Assembly: GCA_030539595.1 (NCBI GenBank)
Contig: JAUNXW010000055.1
Coordinates: 4,577-9,580 of the forward strand
Source of the DNA: Methanocorpusculum sp.
Lineage (GTDB): Archaea; Halobacteriota; Methanomicrobia; Methanomicrobiales; Methanocorpusculaceae
Length of the DNA: 5,004 nucleotides
Reading direction: 5' to 3'
The translations under genes and the position numbers were made by a program. Positions 1-5,004 of this stretch are shown here, piece by piece (within the stretch, counting starts at the first letter, position 1; every line of letters begins with the position of its first letter). Under the pieces are notes generated by a model. It was not told where the DNA came from. It did not search any database and worked only from the letters and a program-made list of their open reading frames with translations.

Positions 1-101
1 AGATAACCGTTAATTGTTTTCGGCAGACGCTTTGCCGGGAAATAATTTGTCACAGGTTTCCTGAAAGCCTGCGAGATAATTTCCTTAAACATCGGAAGCA
101 T
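1..101 (-). CDS. mbhN: Mbh hydrogenase ferredoxin-like iron-sulfur subunit N (NuoI-like), 3' partial
   Basis: Only the first 33 codons are in the window. They read MLPMFKEIISQAFRKPVTNY followed by FPAKRLPKTINGYL. The frame starts at the ATG whose first base is the last base of the mbhM TAA stop, and stays open to base 1. The 'KP.T..FP..R.P....G' pattern is the N-terminal lead of NuoI/MbhN-type proteins, just ahead of the first CxxCxxCxxxCP cluster motif, which would lie beyond base 1. In the family this subunit holds two [4Fe-4S] clusters and is the docking site for ferredoxin. The amphipathic N-terminus (FKEIISQAF) probably lies against the membrane subunit. The cysteines are not visible, so the assignment rests on this short lead, the position directly after mbhM, and the SD at 107-113. 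Confidence 0.82.
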   Translation of the reverse strand, partial: MLPMFKEIISQAFRKPVTNYFPAKRLPKTINGY

Positions 102-1102
102 TACAGCACCCCCATAAGAAATGCGTCTGCTACAAACAGAATCATTGCAATAATTCCAAGCGCGCCGAATACAAACCAGTAGAGTTTGACGACCTGAGTA
201 ATTCTGAATCTTGCCATCATAGTTTTGATGACAGTAACAGACAGAATCATAATTATTATCGCTTTTACCGCAAAGAATACCAAATCAACCGCGCCCGCTG
301 AAATTCCAGAAAGCCCGAAGGCGGGCGATAAATTCCACGGAAGCAGGAGAATAATTCCAAATGCAATAATTGCAACGGTTTTTACTGCCTGAGCGAGTGA
401 AAACATACCGAGATTCTTTCCCGAATACTCTGCAAGTATTCCACCGGCAAGTTCTGTTTCCGCTTCGGGTGAATCAAACGGAACTTTGGAAAGTTCTCCG
501 GGTGTAATCCACGCGAAAAGGAACAGAAGAATAACAATTCCAATAATTCCCAAAGGACCGACAACGTCCCATACAGAAGTCTGCATCAAAGTATTGAGCG
601 AGAAAGGATTTACAACTCCTGAAATCATCAGCCTCCACGCAACCAAAATTACAGCGAAAGCAAGAGGCAGTTCATATGCAATCATTGAAACCATTTCACG
701 CTGCGCTCCAACAGTTGCATAAGGTGAACCTGAGGCAAATCCTCCAATTACTAAAGCAAGCGACGGAACTATTAATAGATACAGAACAAGAATGATATCT
801 CCGGCATCTCCTAAGATTGGAGCAAGGCTTCCAAACGGAAGATACAGCAAGATAGCAATTGATGAAGCAAGAGCTATCACAGGCATTAAATTAAAAAGCC
901 ATGAGACAGCATTTGCTGGAACAATATTCTGCTTCGCAAACAGTTTTCTGACATCTGTAAACGGCTGAAGAAGAGGAGGACCAATTCTTGCCTGCATGCG
1001 TGCGGTAATTCTTCTGTCGATTCCCGCAAGGAACAGACCGAAGATGATTCCAAGAACCGCGAGAATTACGGTGGCAATAATTGCAGTTATAATAATATTC
1101 AT
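101..1102 (-). CDS. mbhM: Mbh hydrogenase membrane anchor subunit (NuoH/HyfC-like)
   Basis: Integral membrane subunit of 333 residues, related to NuoH (ND1) of complex I. It anchors the MbhJ-L module and links the redox site to the ion-translocating helices. About eight hydrophobic helices are visible; approximate spans are 5-27, 70-90, 103-123, 141-160, 182-200, 240-256, 272-292 and 306-330. Two conserved NuoH segments flank the interface with the hydrogenase: ARIGPPLLQPFTDVRKLF (38-55) and PFDSPEAETELAGGILAEYS (208-227). The second contains the acidic cluster E213, E215, E217 and E225. E144 in the helix MIAYELPLAFA is another buried family acid. All are consistent with a functional coupling channel. 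The gene starts 4 bases inside mbhL (ATGA) behind GGAGG. It ends in TAA, whose last base is the first base of the mbhN ATG. HycD, EchB and CooK homologues are alternatives by sequence; operon order favours MbhM. Confidence 0.94.
   Translation of the reverse strand: MNIIITAIIATVILAVLGIIFGLFLAGIDRRITARMQARIGPPLLQPFTDVRKLFAKQNIVPANAVSWLFNLMPVIALASSIAILLYLPFGSLAPILGDAGDIILVLYLLIVPSLALVIGGFASGSPYATVGAQREMVSMIAYELPLAFAVILVAWRLMISGVVNPFSLNTLMQTSVWDVVGPLGIIGIVILLFLFAWITPGELSKVPFDSPEAETELAGGILAEYSGKNLGMFSLAQAVKTVAIIAFGIILLLPWNLSPAFGLSGISAGAVDLVFFAVKAIIIMILSVTVIKTMMARFRITQVVKLYWFVFGALGIIAMILFVADAFLMGVL
107..113 (-). promoter_or_regulatory. Shine-Dalgarno site for mbhN
   Basis: The minus strand reads GGGGGTG, 5 bases before the ATG at 101, in the last codons of mbhM (LMGVL). 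It supports initiation at 101 rather than at the in-frame ATG three codons later (92). Confidence 0.65.
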
Positions 1103-2322
1103 TCGCTCATCCTCCGCGACTTAAGATAAGACATCTTCGACAAATCTTCTTTCGTGTAAATCTTCTTAAATCCGTTTTCATCAGCTACCGCAACTCTGTC
1201 AGTGCATGAAAGACACGGGTCAACAGATGCTACAATCACAGGAATATCTGCGAGCTGATTTCCTTTCAGAATCAGCGGCCAGACATGAAGATTACTGTAG
1301 GAAGATGCTTTGACTTTCCATGCAGCAGGAGCTTCGGCGTTATTCATTGCGACATAGTGAACCGCTTCTCCTCTTGGTGCTTCGTGTCTTCCTACAGCTT
1401 CACCCGAGGCTTTTTTACAGAGCGCAAGAATTTTTGCGACCTTTTCCTCGTAAAGAACAGCTCCAAAAGGCATATTATCAAGACAGGTCTCTATGATTTC
1501 AATAGACTGTGCAATTTCAAAAATTCTTACAACAATTCTGTCATAAGTATCTCCGTCGCAGTCTTTGCCGTAAATTGTAGGCATCACAGGCTTTAAATCC
1601 AAATCTCCGTAAGCACAGTAAGGATAGTCAACTCTTAAGTCTGCGGTTAAACCCGAAGCTCTTGCTGTTGGTCCTACTGTAGAGTATGCGGCTGCTTTTT
1701 CCACAGACAAAAGCCCTGTCCCCTTACATCTTGATTTGATTACAGCATCTTCAAGGAAGAGTTTTTTCAGTTTTGCAAACAGGTCTTTGTAGCTGTTGAG
1801 ACATTTTCTGATTTTATCGAACTTGTCTTCGGTTATATCGCGTCTGACCCCTCCAATCTGAATGATATCATAGTTGACGCGGTTTCCTGTGATAAGTTCA
1901 ATCGCATCCATTGCCTCTTCTCTTACTCTCCACGCAAGATAGAATAGTGTGTCAAATCCAAGTTCGTGAGCAGCAACTCCTGCCCAGAGAAGATGAGACT
2001 GAATACGCTCAAACTCGGCAATTATTGTTCTGACATAATCAGCTCTTTCGGGCGCGTTGATTTCAGCAATCTGCTCAACAGCTCTTGCGAATGCAAGCGA
2101 ATGTGTTACTCCGCAAATACCGCAAATTCTGTCGGTTAAGTGAACTATCTGAACAGGATTTCTTGAAAGTCCCATCCACTCAATTCCACGATGAGTCTGT
2201 CCGGGTGTGAAATCAGCAGATATTACTTCCTCCCCAACAACTGTAAGTTCAATATGAACCGGCTCTTTCAAAGCCGGGTGAATCGGTCCAACAGGAACTT
2301 TATACGGTGCGTTGCCTGCCAT
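1099..2322 (-). CDS. mbhL: Energy-converting [NiFe] hydrogenase large (catalytic) subunit
   Basis: Catalytic subunit, 407 residues, homologous to NuoD of complex I and the site of 2H+ + 2e- <-> H2. Both NiFe-binding motifs are intact: DRICGICGVTHS (C67, C70) near the N-terminus and DPCLSCTDR (C370, C373) near the C-terminus. This marks a true hydrogenase rather than a complex I 49 kDa subunit or an inactivated relative. Other family landmarks are GPIHPALKEPVHIEL (12-26), with E20 a candidate proton-path residue by family comparison, GQTHRGIEWM (41-50), EFERIQSHLLW (103-113) and GRHEAPRGEAVHY (311-323). Thirty-one residues follow R376, consistent with a C-terminal extension removed by a maturation protease of the HycI type after NiFe insertion; this is inferred from HycE. 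The motif preceding the first cysteine pair has Asp64 where many [NiFe] enzymes have Glu. The start follows a perfect GGAGGTG and overlaps the mbhK stop by 1 base. The end overlaps mbhM by 4 bases. Confidence 0.96.
   Translation of the reverse strand: MAGNAPYKVPVGPIHPALKEPVHIELTVVGEEVISADFTPGQTHRGIEWMGLSRNPVQIVHLTDRICGICGVTHSLAFARAVEQIAEINAPERADYVRTIIAEFERIQSHLLWAGVAAHELGFDTLFYLAWRVREEAMDAIELITGNRVNYDIIQIGGVRRDITEDKFDKIRKCLNSYKDLFAKLKKLFLEDAVIKSRCKGTGLLSVEKAAAYSTVGPTARASGLTADLRVDYPYCAYGDLDLKPVMPTIYGKDCDGDTYDRIVVRIFEIAQSIEIIETCLDNMPFGAVLYEEKVAKILALCKKASGEAVGRHEAPRGEAVHYVAMNNAEAPAAWKVKASSYSNLHVWPLILKGNQLADIPVIVASVDPCLSCTDRVAVADENGFKKIYTKEDLSKMSYLKSRRMSE
1111..1115 (-). promoter_or_regulatory. 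Shine-Dalgarno site for mbhM
   Basis: The minus strand reads GGAGG, 8 bases before the ATG at 1102, within the codons for RRMSE at the end of mbhL. It supports the ATGA start of mbhM. Confidence 0.75.
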
Positions 2323-2915
2323 TATTCAGCACCTCCGTTATTTTCCAGAGGAGGATTTTCTCTTTTTGGTCTACCGCACGCAAAGAGATTTTTAACCATA
2401 GTATCAGGGATTTTTTTCTCATCCTTTCTGAGCGGGTAAACATTTTCAGGGAAATCCTGCGGTAAGAAAAATTTGTGCTCGGCTTTGGCAAGCCCGTCAA
2501 TTTTTATTCCGAGATACTCTTCTTTTTCGTGCTCTGTGAAAGCAGTACCTTCCATTAAATCCGTGAGCGTTGGAAGCACAGCGTCATTTTTCGGCAAATC
2601 AAGTGAGAAAATAACAAGAGTTTCATTTCTTGGAACTCCCCCGTAGATTGTGAAAATGTACTGAATTCTGAGGTCGGCTGAATCTGCGCCTTTGTCGTAT
2701 CCTGAGATGCAGGAAAGGTGAGGATATGAGATTTTCATAAGCTCTTCCGCTGCCTTGTGGACAACATCACGCGAAATTGTTATCAAGATGTTTTTGTTCT
2801 CGCGTTTTTTCGTCCCTTCGGTTCTTATCTGAATTTTTGAGTCCAGAACAGAATCACCGAGAGATTTTTTAAGAGATTCAACAATCTGTTCCGGTGTTAA
2901 AATATCATCGCTCAT
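2322..2915 (-). CDS. mbhK: Mbh hydrogenase NuoC-like 30 kDa subunit K
   Basis: Soluble peripheral subunit of 197 residues related to NuoC (the 30 kDa subunit of complex I). It has no metal-binding role and packs against the large subunit as a structural element. The diagnostic region is at about residues 115-170: LTDLMEGTAFTEHEKEEYLG, followed by GIKIDGL, FFLPQDFPENVYPLRKDEKK. This corresponds to the NuoC signature region with its acidic 'E-REx-D-GI' core and the following 'L-P-D-P' segment. The N-terminal part (about 40-105) has the alternating pattern expected of the NuoC alpha/beta fold, including ISYPHLSCISGYDKG, where NuoC has its 'L..l.gvD' strand. The last ~15 residues (RENPPLENNGGAE) are polar and probably disordered; they also encode the SD site of mbhL. 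The gene overlaps mbhJ by 4 bases (ATGA) and mbhL by 1 base (TAATG). It is the least conserved soluble subunit, but the core motif and position agree. Confidence 0.9.
   Translation of the reverse strand: MSDDILTPEQIVESLKKSLGDSVLDSKIQIRTEGTKKRENKNILITISRDVVHKAAEELMKISYPHLSCISGYDKGADSADLRIQYIFTIYGGVPRNETLVIFSLDLPKNDAVLPTLTDLMEGTAFTEHEKEEYLGIKIDGLAKAEHKFFLPQDFPENVYPLRKDEKKIPDTMVKNLFACGRPKRENPPLENNGGAE
2330..2336 (-). promoter_or_regulatory. Shine-Dalgarno site for mbhL
   Basis: The minus strand reads GGAGGTG, a perfect 7-base archaeal SD, 7 bases before the ATG at 2322. It is embedded in the final codons of mbhK (NNGGAE) and is the strongest such site in the window, before the catalytic-subunit gene. 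Confidence 0.85.
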
Positions 2916-3346
2916 TTCTTCTCCCCCTCTAATTTTTCAAGTTTGGCAATCGCTGTAACTACTCCATTAATAAGCGCTTCTGGTCTTATAGCACAACCCG
3001 GAACATAAACATCAACCGGAATTATTTCATCAACAGGTCCTGCAAGATTGTATGAAGTTGAGAAAACTCCGCCGGACTGTGCACATGTTCCAACAGCCAT
3101 AACAACTTTGGGTGACGCCATCTGTGCGTAGACTCTGCGGAGTCTGTCAGCCATCTGATTTGTAACAGGTCCTGTAACAAGCAAAACATCTGCGTGTCTT
3201 GGCGAGCCTACTAATTTTATTCCAAAACGCTCGGGGTCATATCTCGGTGTTAAAGCCGCGACTATTTCTATATCGCAGCCGTTGCACGAGCCTGCATTGA
3301 AGTGGAAAACCCATAGTGATTTGTTCAGGGATTTAGTGAGTTTCAT
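2912..3346 (-). CDS. mbhJ: Energy-converting [NiFe] hydrogenase small subunit (NuoB-like)
   Basis: Electron-transfer small subunit of the hydrogenase, 144 residues, related to NuoB of complex I. It carries the proximal [4Fe-4S] cluster next to the NiFe site of MbhL. The four expected cysteines are all present: C21 and C24 in NAGSCNGCDIEI, C88 in AVGTCAQSGG, and C118 in YVPGCAIRPEA. There is no twin-arginine signal or C-terminal extra-cluster domain, as expected for the short group 4 type facing the cytoplasm. The frame stays open upstream to an ATG at 3394, which would add 16 residues. I chose 3346 because it is preceded by GGCGGTGA, overlaps the mbhI stop as ATGA, and gives an N-terminus (MKLTKSLNKSLWVFHFNAGS) typical of the family. 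The end overlaps mbhK by 4 bases. CooL, EchC or HycG homologues share the same motifs, so the Mbh naming comes from operon order. Confidence 0.94.
   Translation of the reverse strand: MKLTKSLNKSLWVFHFNAGSCNGCDIEIVAALTPRYDPERFGIKLVGSPRHADVLLVTGPVTNQMADRLRRVYAQMASPKVVMAVGTCAQSGGVFSTSYNLAGPVDEIIPVDVYVPGCAIRPEALINGVVTAIAKLEKLEGEKK
2921..2929 (-). promoter_or_regulatory. Shine-Dalgarno site for mbhK
   Basis: The minus strand reads GAGGGGGAG within the last codons of mbhJ (LEGEKK), ending 5 bases before the ATG at 2915. Purine-rich and well spaced, though not a perfect GGAGGTG. Confidence 0.6.
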
Positions 3347-3681
3347 AAAATCACCGCCAGAATAAAGATGATTATAGTCCCTATCAAGAACCAAGATATG
3401 TAGTCATTGATAATTCCTGAGTGGAGCGGAACAAGTTTGTCATAATAACCTTTGAGGGCTCTTGTGAAACCGAAATACATGTTGCCGCCTCTGATATGAA
3501 CAGCTTCCTTTGGAGGTTCATCGTTTCCCGAAAGGTAAGGTTTGATCTGCTCCGTATCTTTATCATAGTCTTTTTCACCGAGTTTGTAAATCACAGCGGC
3601 AAAAATTATTGCAACAGCAATTACTACAAGCCAAATTAATGGATTCCACATACCGTATCCTGTCAATAAATCTCCAATCAT
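3343..3681 (-). CDS. mbhI: Mbh hydrogenase small membrane subunit I
   Basis: Small membrane protein of 112 residues that sits between the antiporter-like and hydrogenase genes, the position and approximate size of MbhI. The sequence shows two hydrophobic helices, at about residues 13-33 (WNPLIWLVVIAVAIIFAAVI) and 95-112, joined by a polar, charged stretch. That stretch contains PYLSGNDEP (48-56) and an amphipathic part around 63-92 (HIRGGNMYFGF, then ALKGYYDKLVPLHSG). There are no cysteines, so no cofactor is expected. Related subunits are thought to tie the ion-translocating module to the hydrogenase module, with a region resembling the C-terminal part of NuoL-type proteins; that role is inferred here. 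The start at 3681 is chosen because it follows a GGAGG site and overlaps the mbhH stop. The end overlaps mbhJ by 4 bases. Short membrane proteins give weak homology, so the name depends mainly on context. Confidence 0.82.
   Translation of the reverse strand: MIGDLLTGYGMWNPLIWLVVIAVAIIFAAVIYKLGEKDYDKDTEQIKPYLSGNDEPPKEAVHIRGGNMYFGFTRALKGYYDKLVPLHSGIINDYISWFLIGTIIIFILAVIL
3351..3358 (-). promoter_or_regulatory. Shine-Dalgarno site deciding the mbhJ start
   Basis: The minus strand reads GGCGGTGA, 4 bases before the ATG at 3346. It is a near match to the archaeal GGAGGTGA anti-16S complement. It favours the start at 3346 over the longer in-frame start at 3394. Confidence 0.75.
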
Positions 3682-5004
3682 AATCCGCCTCCAAATACTG
3701 ACATAATATAAGCACCTTTGTCAAGCAAAGCTGTTGCAGCAGGCGAGATAATATTGTCTACGACAATATCCGGGAAAATACCGAAACCGATTACAAAGAT
3801 TGTCAGAATAATCATTGCAATAATCATCGGCTTTGGAACTTCCCTGACTTTATCAAACTCAGGCTGTTTAGGTCCCATAAATATTGAGTGGAAGACTTTC
3901 ATGAACGAAGCAAGTGTTAAGATACTGACCACCATAGCAATGATTGACAAAATAGGCGAGAAGGCAAACGTTGATTCATAAATCATCAGTTTGCTTGCAA
4001 ATCCGTTGAATGGTGGAATACCAGCAATTGCCAGAGCACCGATTAGGAAGAACACACTCGTGAGTTTCATCGAGTGACCGAGTCCTCCCATTTTGTTAAG
4101 ACTCCATACACCGGTTCTGTAAATCACTGCACCTACTGCGAGGAACAAAAGTCCTTTGTAGAGTGCATGGTTGAAGATATGGAAAAGACCTCCTTCCATT
4201 GAGGTCTGACCGAAAGCTTCCATTGACGCAGGGTCACCTAAAACCGCAAGAGCTACCCCCACACCCAATAACATGTATCCTGTCTGGGAAACTGCGTGGT
4301 AAGATAAAAGACGCTTGACATCTTTTTGAGGAATTGCCATAGTAACCCCAATGACCATTGACAAAATACCGATTACAATAATTATCCATCCGATGACAGC
4401 CGCGTTGAAAACTCCGCCGTAGACAGTGAAAAGAATTCTGAATAATCCGTAAAGTCCTGCCTGACTTGCAACAACCATCAAAGCTGTGATTCCCGAAGGA
4501 GCAACGCTGTATGCATCAGGTGTTGCGAAATGGAAGGGAACAGCTCCTGCCTTTAAGCACAAGGCTGTAAGGAACAGAACAAGCGCGAGAACATTTAAGG
4601 TCGTCAGCGAAATGTTTGCGGCAATAACCGCCATGTTGAGCGAATTATACTGAGCATACAAAAGTCCGATGGCAAATAAAACCATCATTCCACCGATTGT
4701 ATTCATCACACAGTATTTGAACGCACCCTCGGCTGCAAACCCTCCGCGTCTGTGATATGAGACAAGAGCAGAGGCTGAAAGTGAATTTATTTCAAGGAAG
4801 ACGAAGAAGTTAAACAAATCGCCCGTTGAAACCATTCCAAAAATTCCCGCGGTCAGCAATAAGTAAATCGCATAAAATGCGGGTTTACCGCTTCTTTCCT
4901 TCTGCGAAGCAATCAGGTAAAGCACAACCGCAAATGAAACTATTGAAGCTGACAAAAGCATGAAAGCTCCGAAAGCATCTATTTGGAAAATTATCCTCAC
5001 AGGT
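3678..5004 (-). CDS. mbhH: Mbh hydrogenase antiporter-like subunit H (MrpD/NuoN family), 5' partial
   Basis: Polytopic proton- or ion-channel subunit of the complex I / Mrp antiporter family, acting in the membrane arm. About 440 residues are visible. Numbering from the GTG at 5000, the family's channel residues are all present: Glu70 in the helix FFVFLEINSL, Lys150 in CLKAGAVPFH with His157 close by, the loop motif RLLSYHAVSQTGY (230-242), His275 and Lys282 in FHIFNHALYKG, and Lys337 in PPFNGFASKLM. The frame stays open to the window edge, and residues PVRIIFQIDAFGAF match the internal 'P.GI...D.LSA' region of MrpD-like proteins. The GTG at 5000 is therefore an internal valine codon, not the start. 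Compared with the usual length of about 500 residues, roughly 60-80 N-terminal residues lie outside the window. The stop TGA (3680-3678) overlaps the mbhI start (ATGA). The family assignment is firm. The letter H rests on its position directly before I-J-K-L-M-N; by sequence alone it could be called MrpD-like. Confidence 0.9.
   Translation of the reverse strand, partial: PVRIIFQIDAFGAFMLLSASIVSFAVVLYLIASQKERSGKPAFYAIYLLLTAGIFGMVSTGDLFNFFVFLEINSLSASALVSYHRRGGFAAEGAFKYCVMNTIGGMMVLFAIGLLYAQYNSLNMAVIAANISLTTLNVLALVLFLTALCLKAGAVPFHFATPDAYSVAPSGITALMVVASQAGLYGLFRILFTVYGGVFNAAVIGWIIIVIGILSMVIGVTMAIPQKDVKRLLSYHAVSQTGYMLLGVGVALAVLGDPASMEAFGQTSMEGGLFHIFNHALYKGLLFLAVGAVIYRTGVWSLNKMGGLGHSMKLTSVFFLIGALAIAGIPPFNGFASKLMIYESTFAFSPILSIIAMVVSILTLASFMKVFHSIFMGPKQPEFDKVREVPKPMIIAMIILTIFVIGFGIFPDIVVDNIISPAATALLDKGAYIMSVFGGGL
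3685..3692 (-). promoter_or_regulatory. Shine-Dalgarno site for mbhI
   Basis: The minus strand reads GGAGGCGG, with the GGAGG core ending 6 bases before the ATG at 3681. It lies inside the last codons of mbhH (FGGGL) and supports the ATGA start of mbhI. Confidence 0.8.

Larger units (their letters stand above)
1..5004 (-). other. mbh operon, 3' half (H-I-J-K-L-M-N), one transcription unit
   Basis: Seven genes run in the same direction with no intergenic bases. Junction overlaps are ATGA at 3681/3678, 3346/3343, 2915/2912 and 1102/1099, and TAATG at 2322 and 101. No promoter or terminator is visible inside, so transcription should start upstream of 5004 and end past base 1. The order equals the hydrogenase part of the Thermococcus/Pyrococcus mbh operon. 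The A-G part (Mrp-type antiporter subunits) is predicted, but not seen, upstream. Confidence 0.88.

Noticed and set aside
140..560. Recurring 'aataattcca'-like words, looking like a short dispersed repeat
   Set aside because: They encode Gly-Ile-Ile stretches in the membrane helices of MbhM (GGA ATT ATT), and spacing is irregular. It is codon bias, not a repeat element.
486..722. Open frames on the plus strand opposite mbhM, mbhL, mbhI and mbhH (486-722, 2191-2439, 3421-3639, 3718-3981)
   Set aside because: All are antisense to conserved genes with intact motifs, have low-complexity or unlikely compositions, and no supporting signals.
1085..1100. AT-rich 'gttataataatattc' resembling an archaeal TATA box
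   Set aside because: It encodes the start of MbhM (MNIIITA) within an overlapping operon; no BRE-like element or transcript start context is visible.
1285..1596. 103-codon open frame on the plus strand, antisense to mbhL
   Set aside because: It lies fully within the well-supported mbhL gene. Its product is rich in Cys, Phe, Arg and Ser with no recognisable domain, as expected for the reverse complement of a real gene. I saw no SD in front.
2410..2417. Run of seven A on the mbhK coding strand (DEKKIP codons), a possible slippage site
   Set aside because: Simply two AAA lysine codons followed by ATC. The zero frame continues to the proper overlapping stop, and no alternative product or stimulatory structure is apparent.
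2300..2578. Out-of-frame minus-strand open frames inside mbhK (2300-2500) and mbhI (3384-3578)
   Set aside because: They overlap genes in the correct frame with family motifs; their products show no recognisable pattern.
1..5004. Possible complex I (Fpo/Nuo) or sulfane reductase (Mbx/Mbs) operon instead of a hydrogenase
   Set aside because: The large subunit keeps all four nickel-binding cysteines (CGIC and DPCLSC), the gene order is H-I-J-K-L-M-N, and there is no nuoA-, nuoJ- or nuoK-like gene among these genes.

Overview
The window is a continuous, fully coding stretch of one operon on the minus strand. It encodes the hydrogenase half of a membrane-bound, energy-converting [NiFe] hydrogenase of the Mbh type (group 4, respiratory complex I-related). 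The gene order matches the 3' half of the archaeal mbh operon (H-I-J-K-L-M-N). Read 5'->3' on the minus strand it runs: mbhH (5' end cut off by the window edge near 5004), mbhI, mbhJ, mbhK, mbhL, mbhM and the first 33 codons of mbhN (cut off at base 1).

How the genes work together (established for the family, inferred here): MbhN should accept electrons from reduced ferredoxin. MbhJ passes them through a [4Fe-4S] cluster to the [NiFe] site of MbhL, where protons are reduced to H2, or the reverse. MbhM anchors this module in the membrane and couples it to ion movement through MbhH, an antiporter-like channel, with MbhI as a small linker. MbhK is the NuoC-like scaffold next to MbhL. The Na+/H+ antiporter genes normally found upstream (mbhA-G) would lie beyond 5004 and are not visible.

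Every gene junction overlaps by 1 or 4 bases (ATGA or TAATG). Each downstream start has a purine-rich Shine-Dalgarno sequence (GGAGG, GGAGGTG, GGCGGTGA or GGGGGTG) inside the end of the gene before it. I see no intergenic space, promoter, terminator, RNA gene, mobile element, CRISPR or structured repeat. There is no stretch over 300 bases without a gene.

Organism: the complete NiFe-binding cysteines, the Mbh gene order, the strong SD sites and the moderate G+C suggest a euryarchaeon. A hydrogenotrophic methanogen of the Methanomicrobiales fits best, where Mbh is thought to supply low-potential ferredoxin at the expense of an ion gradient. This assignment comes from family resemblance recalled from memory, not from a search. 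Thermococcales or a bacterium with an mbh-like operon cannot be excluded. I did not find a previously undescribed system; this looks like an intact, known complex with a few details worth checking.
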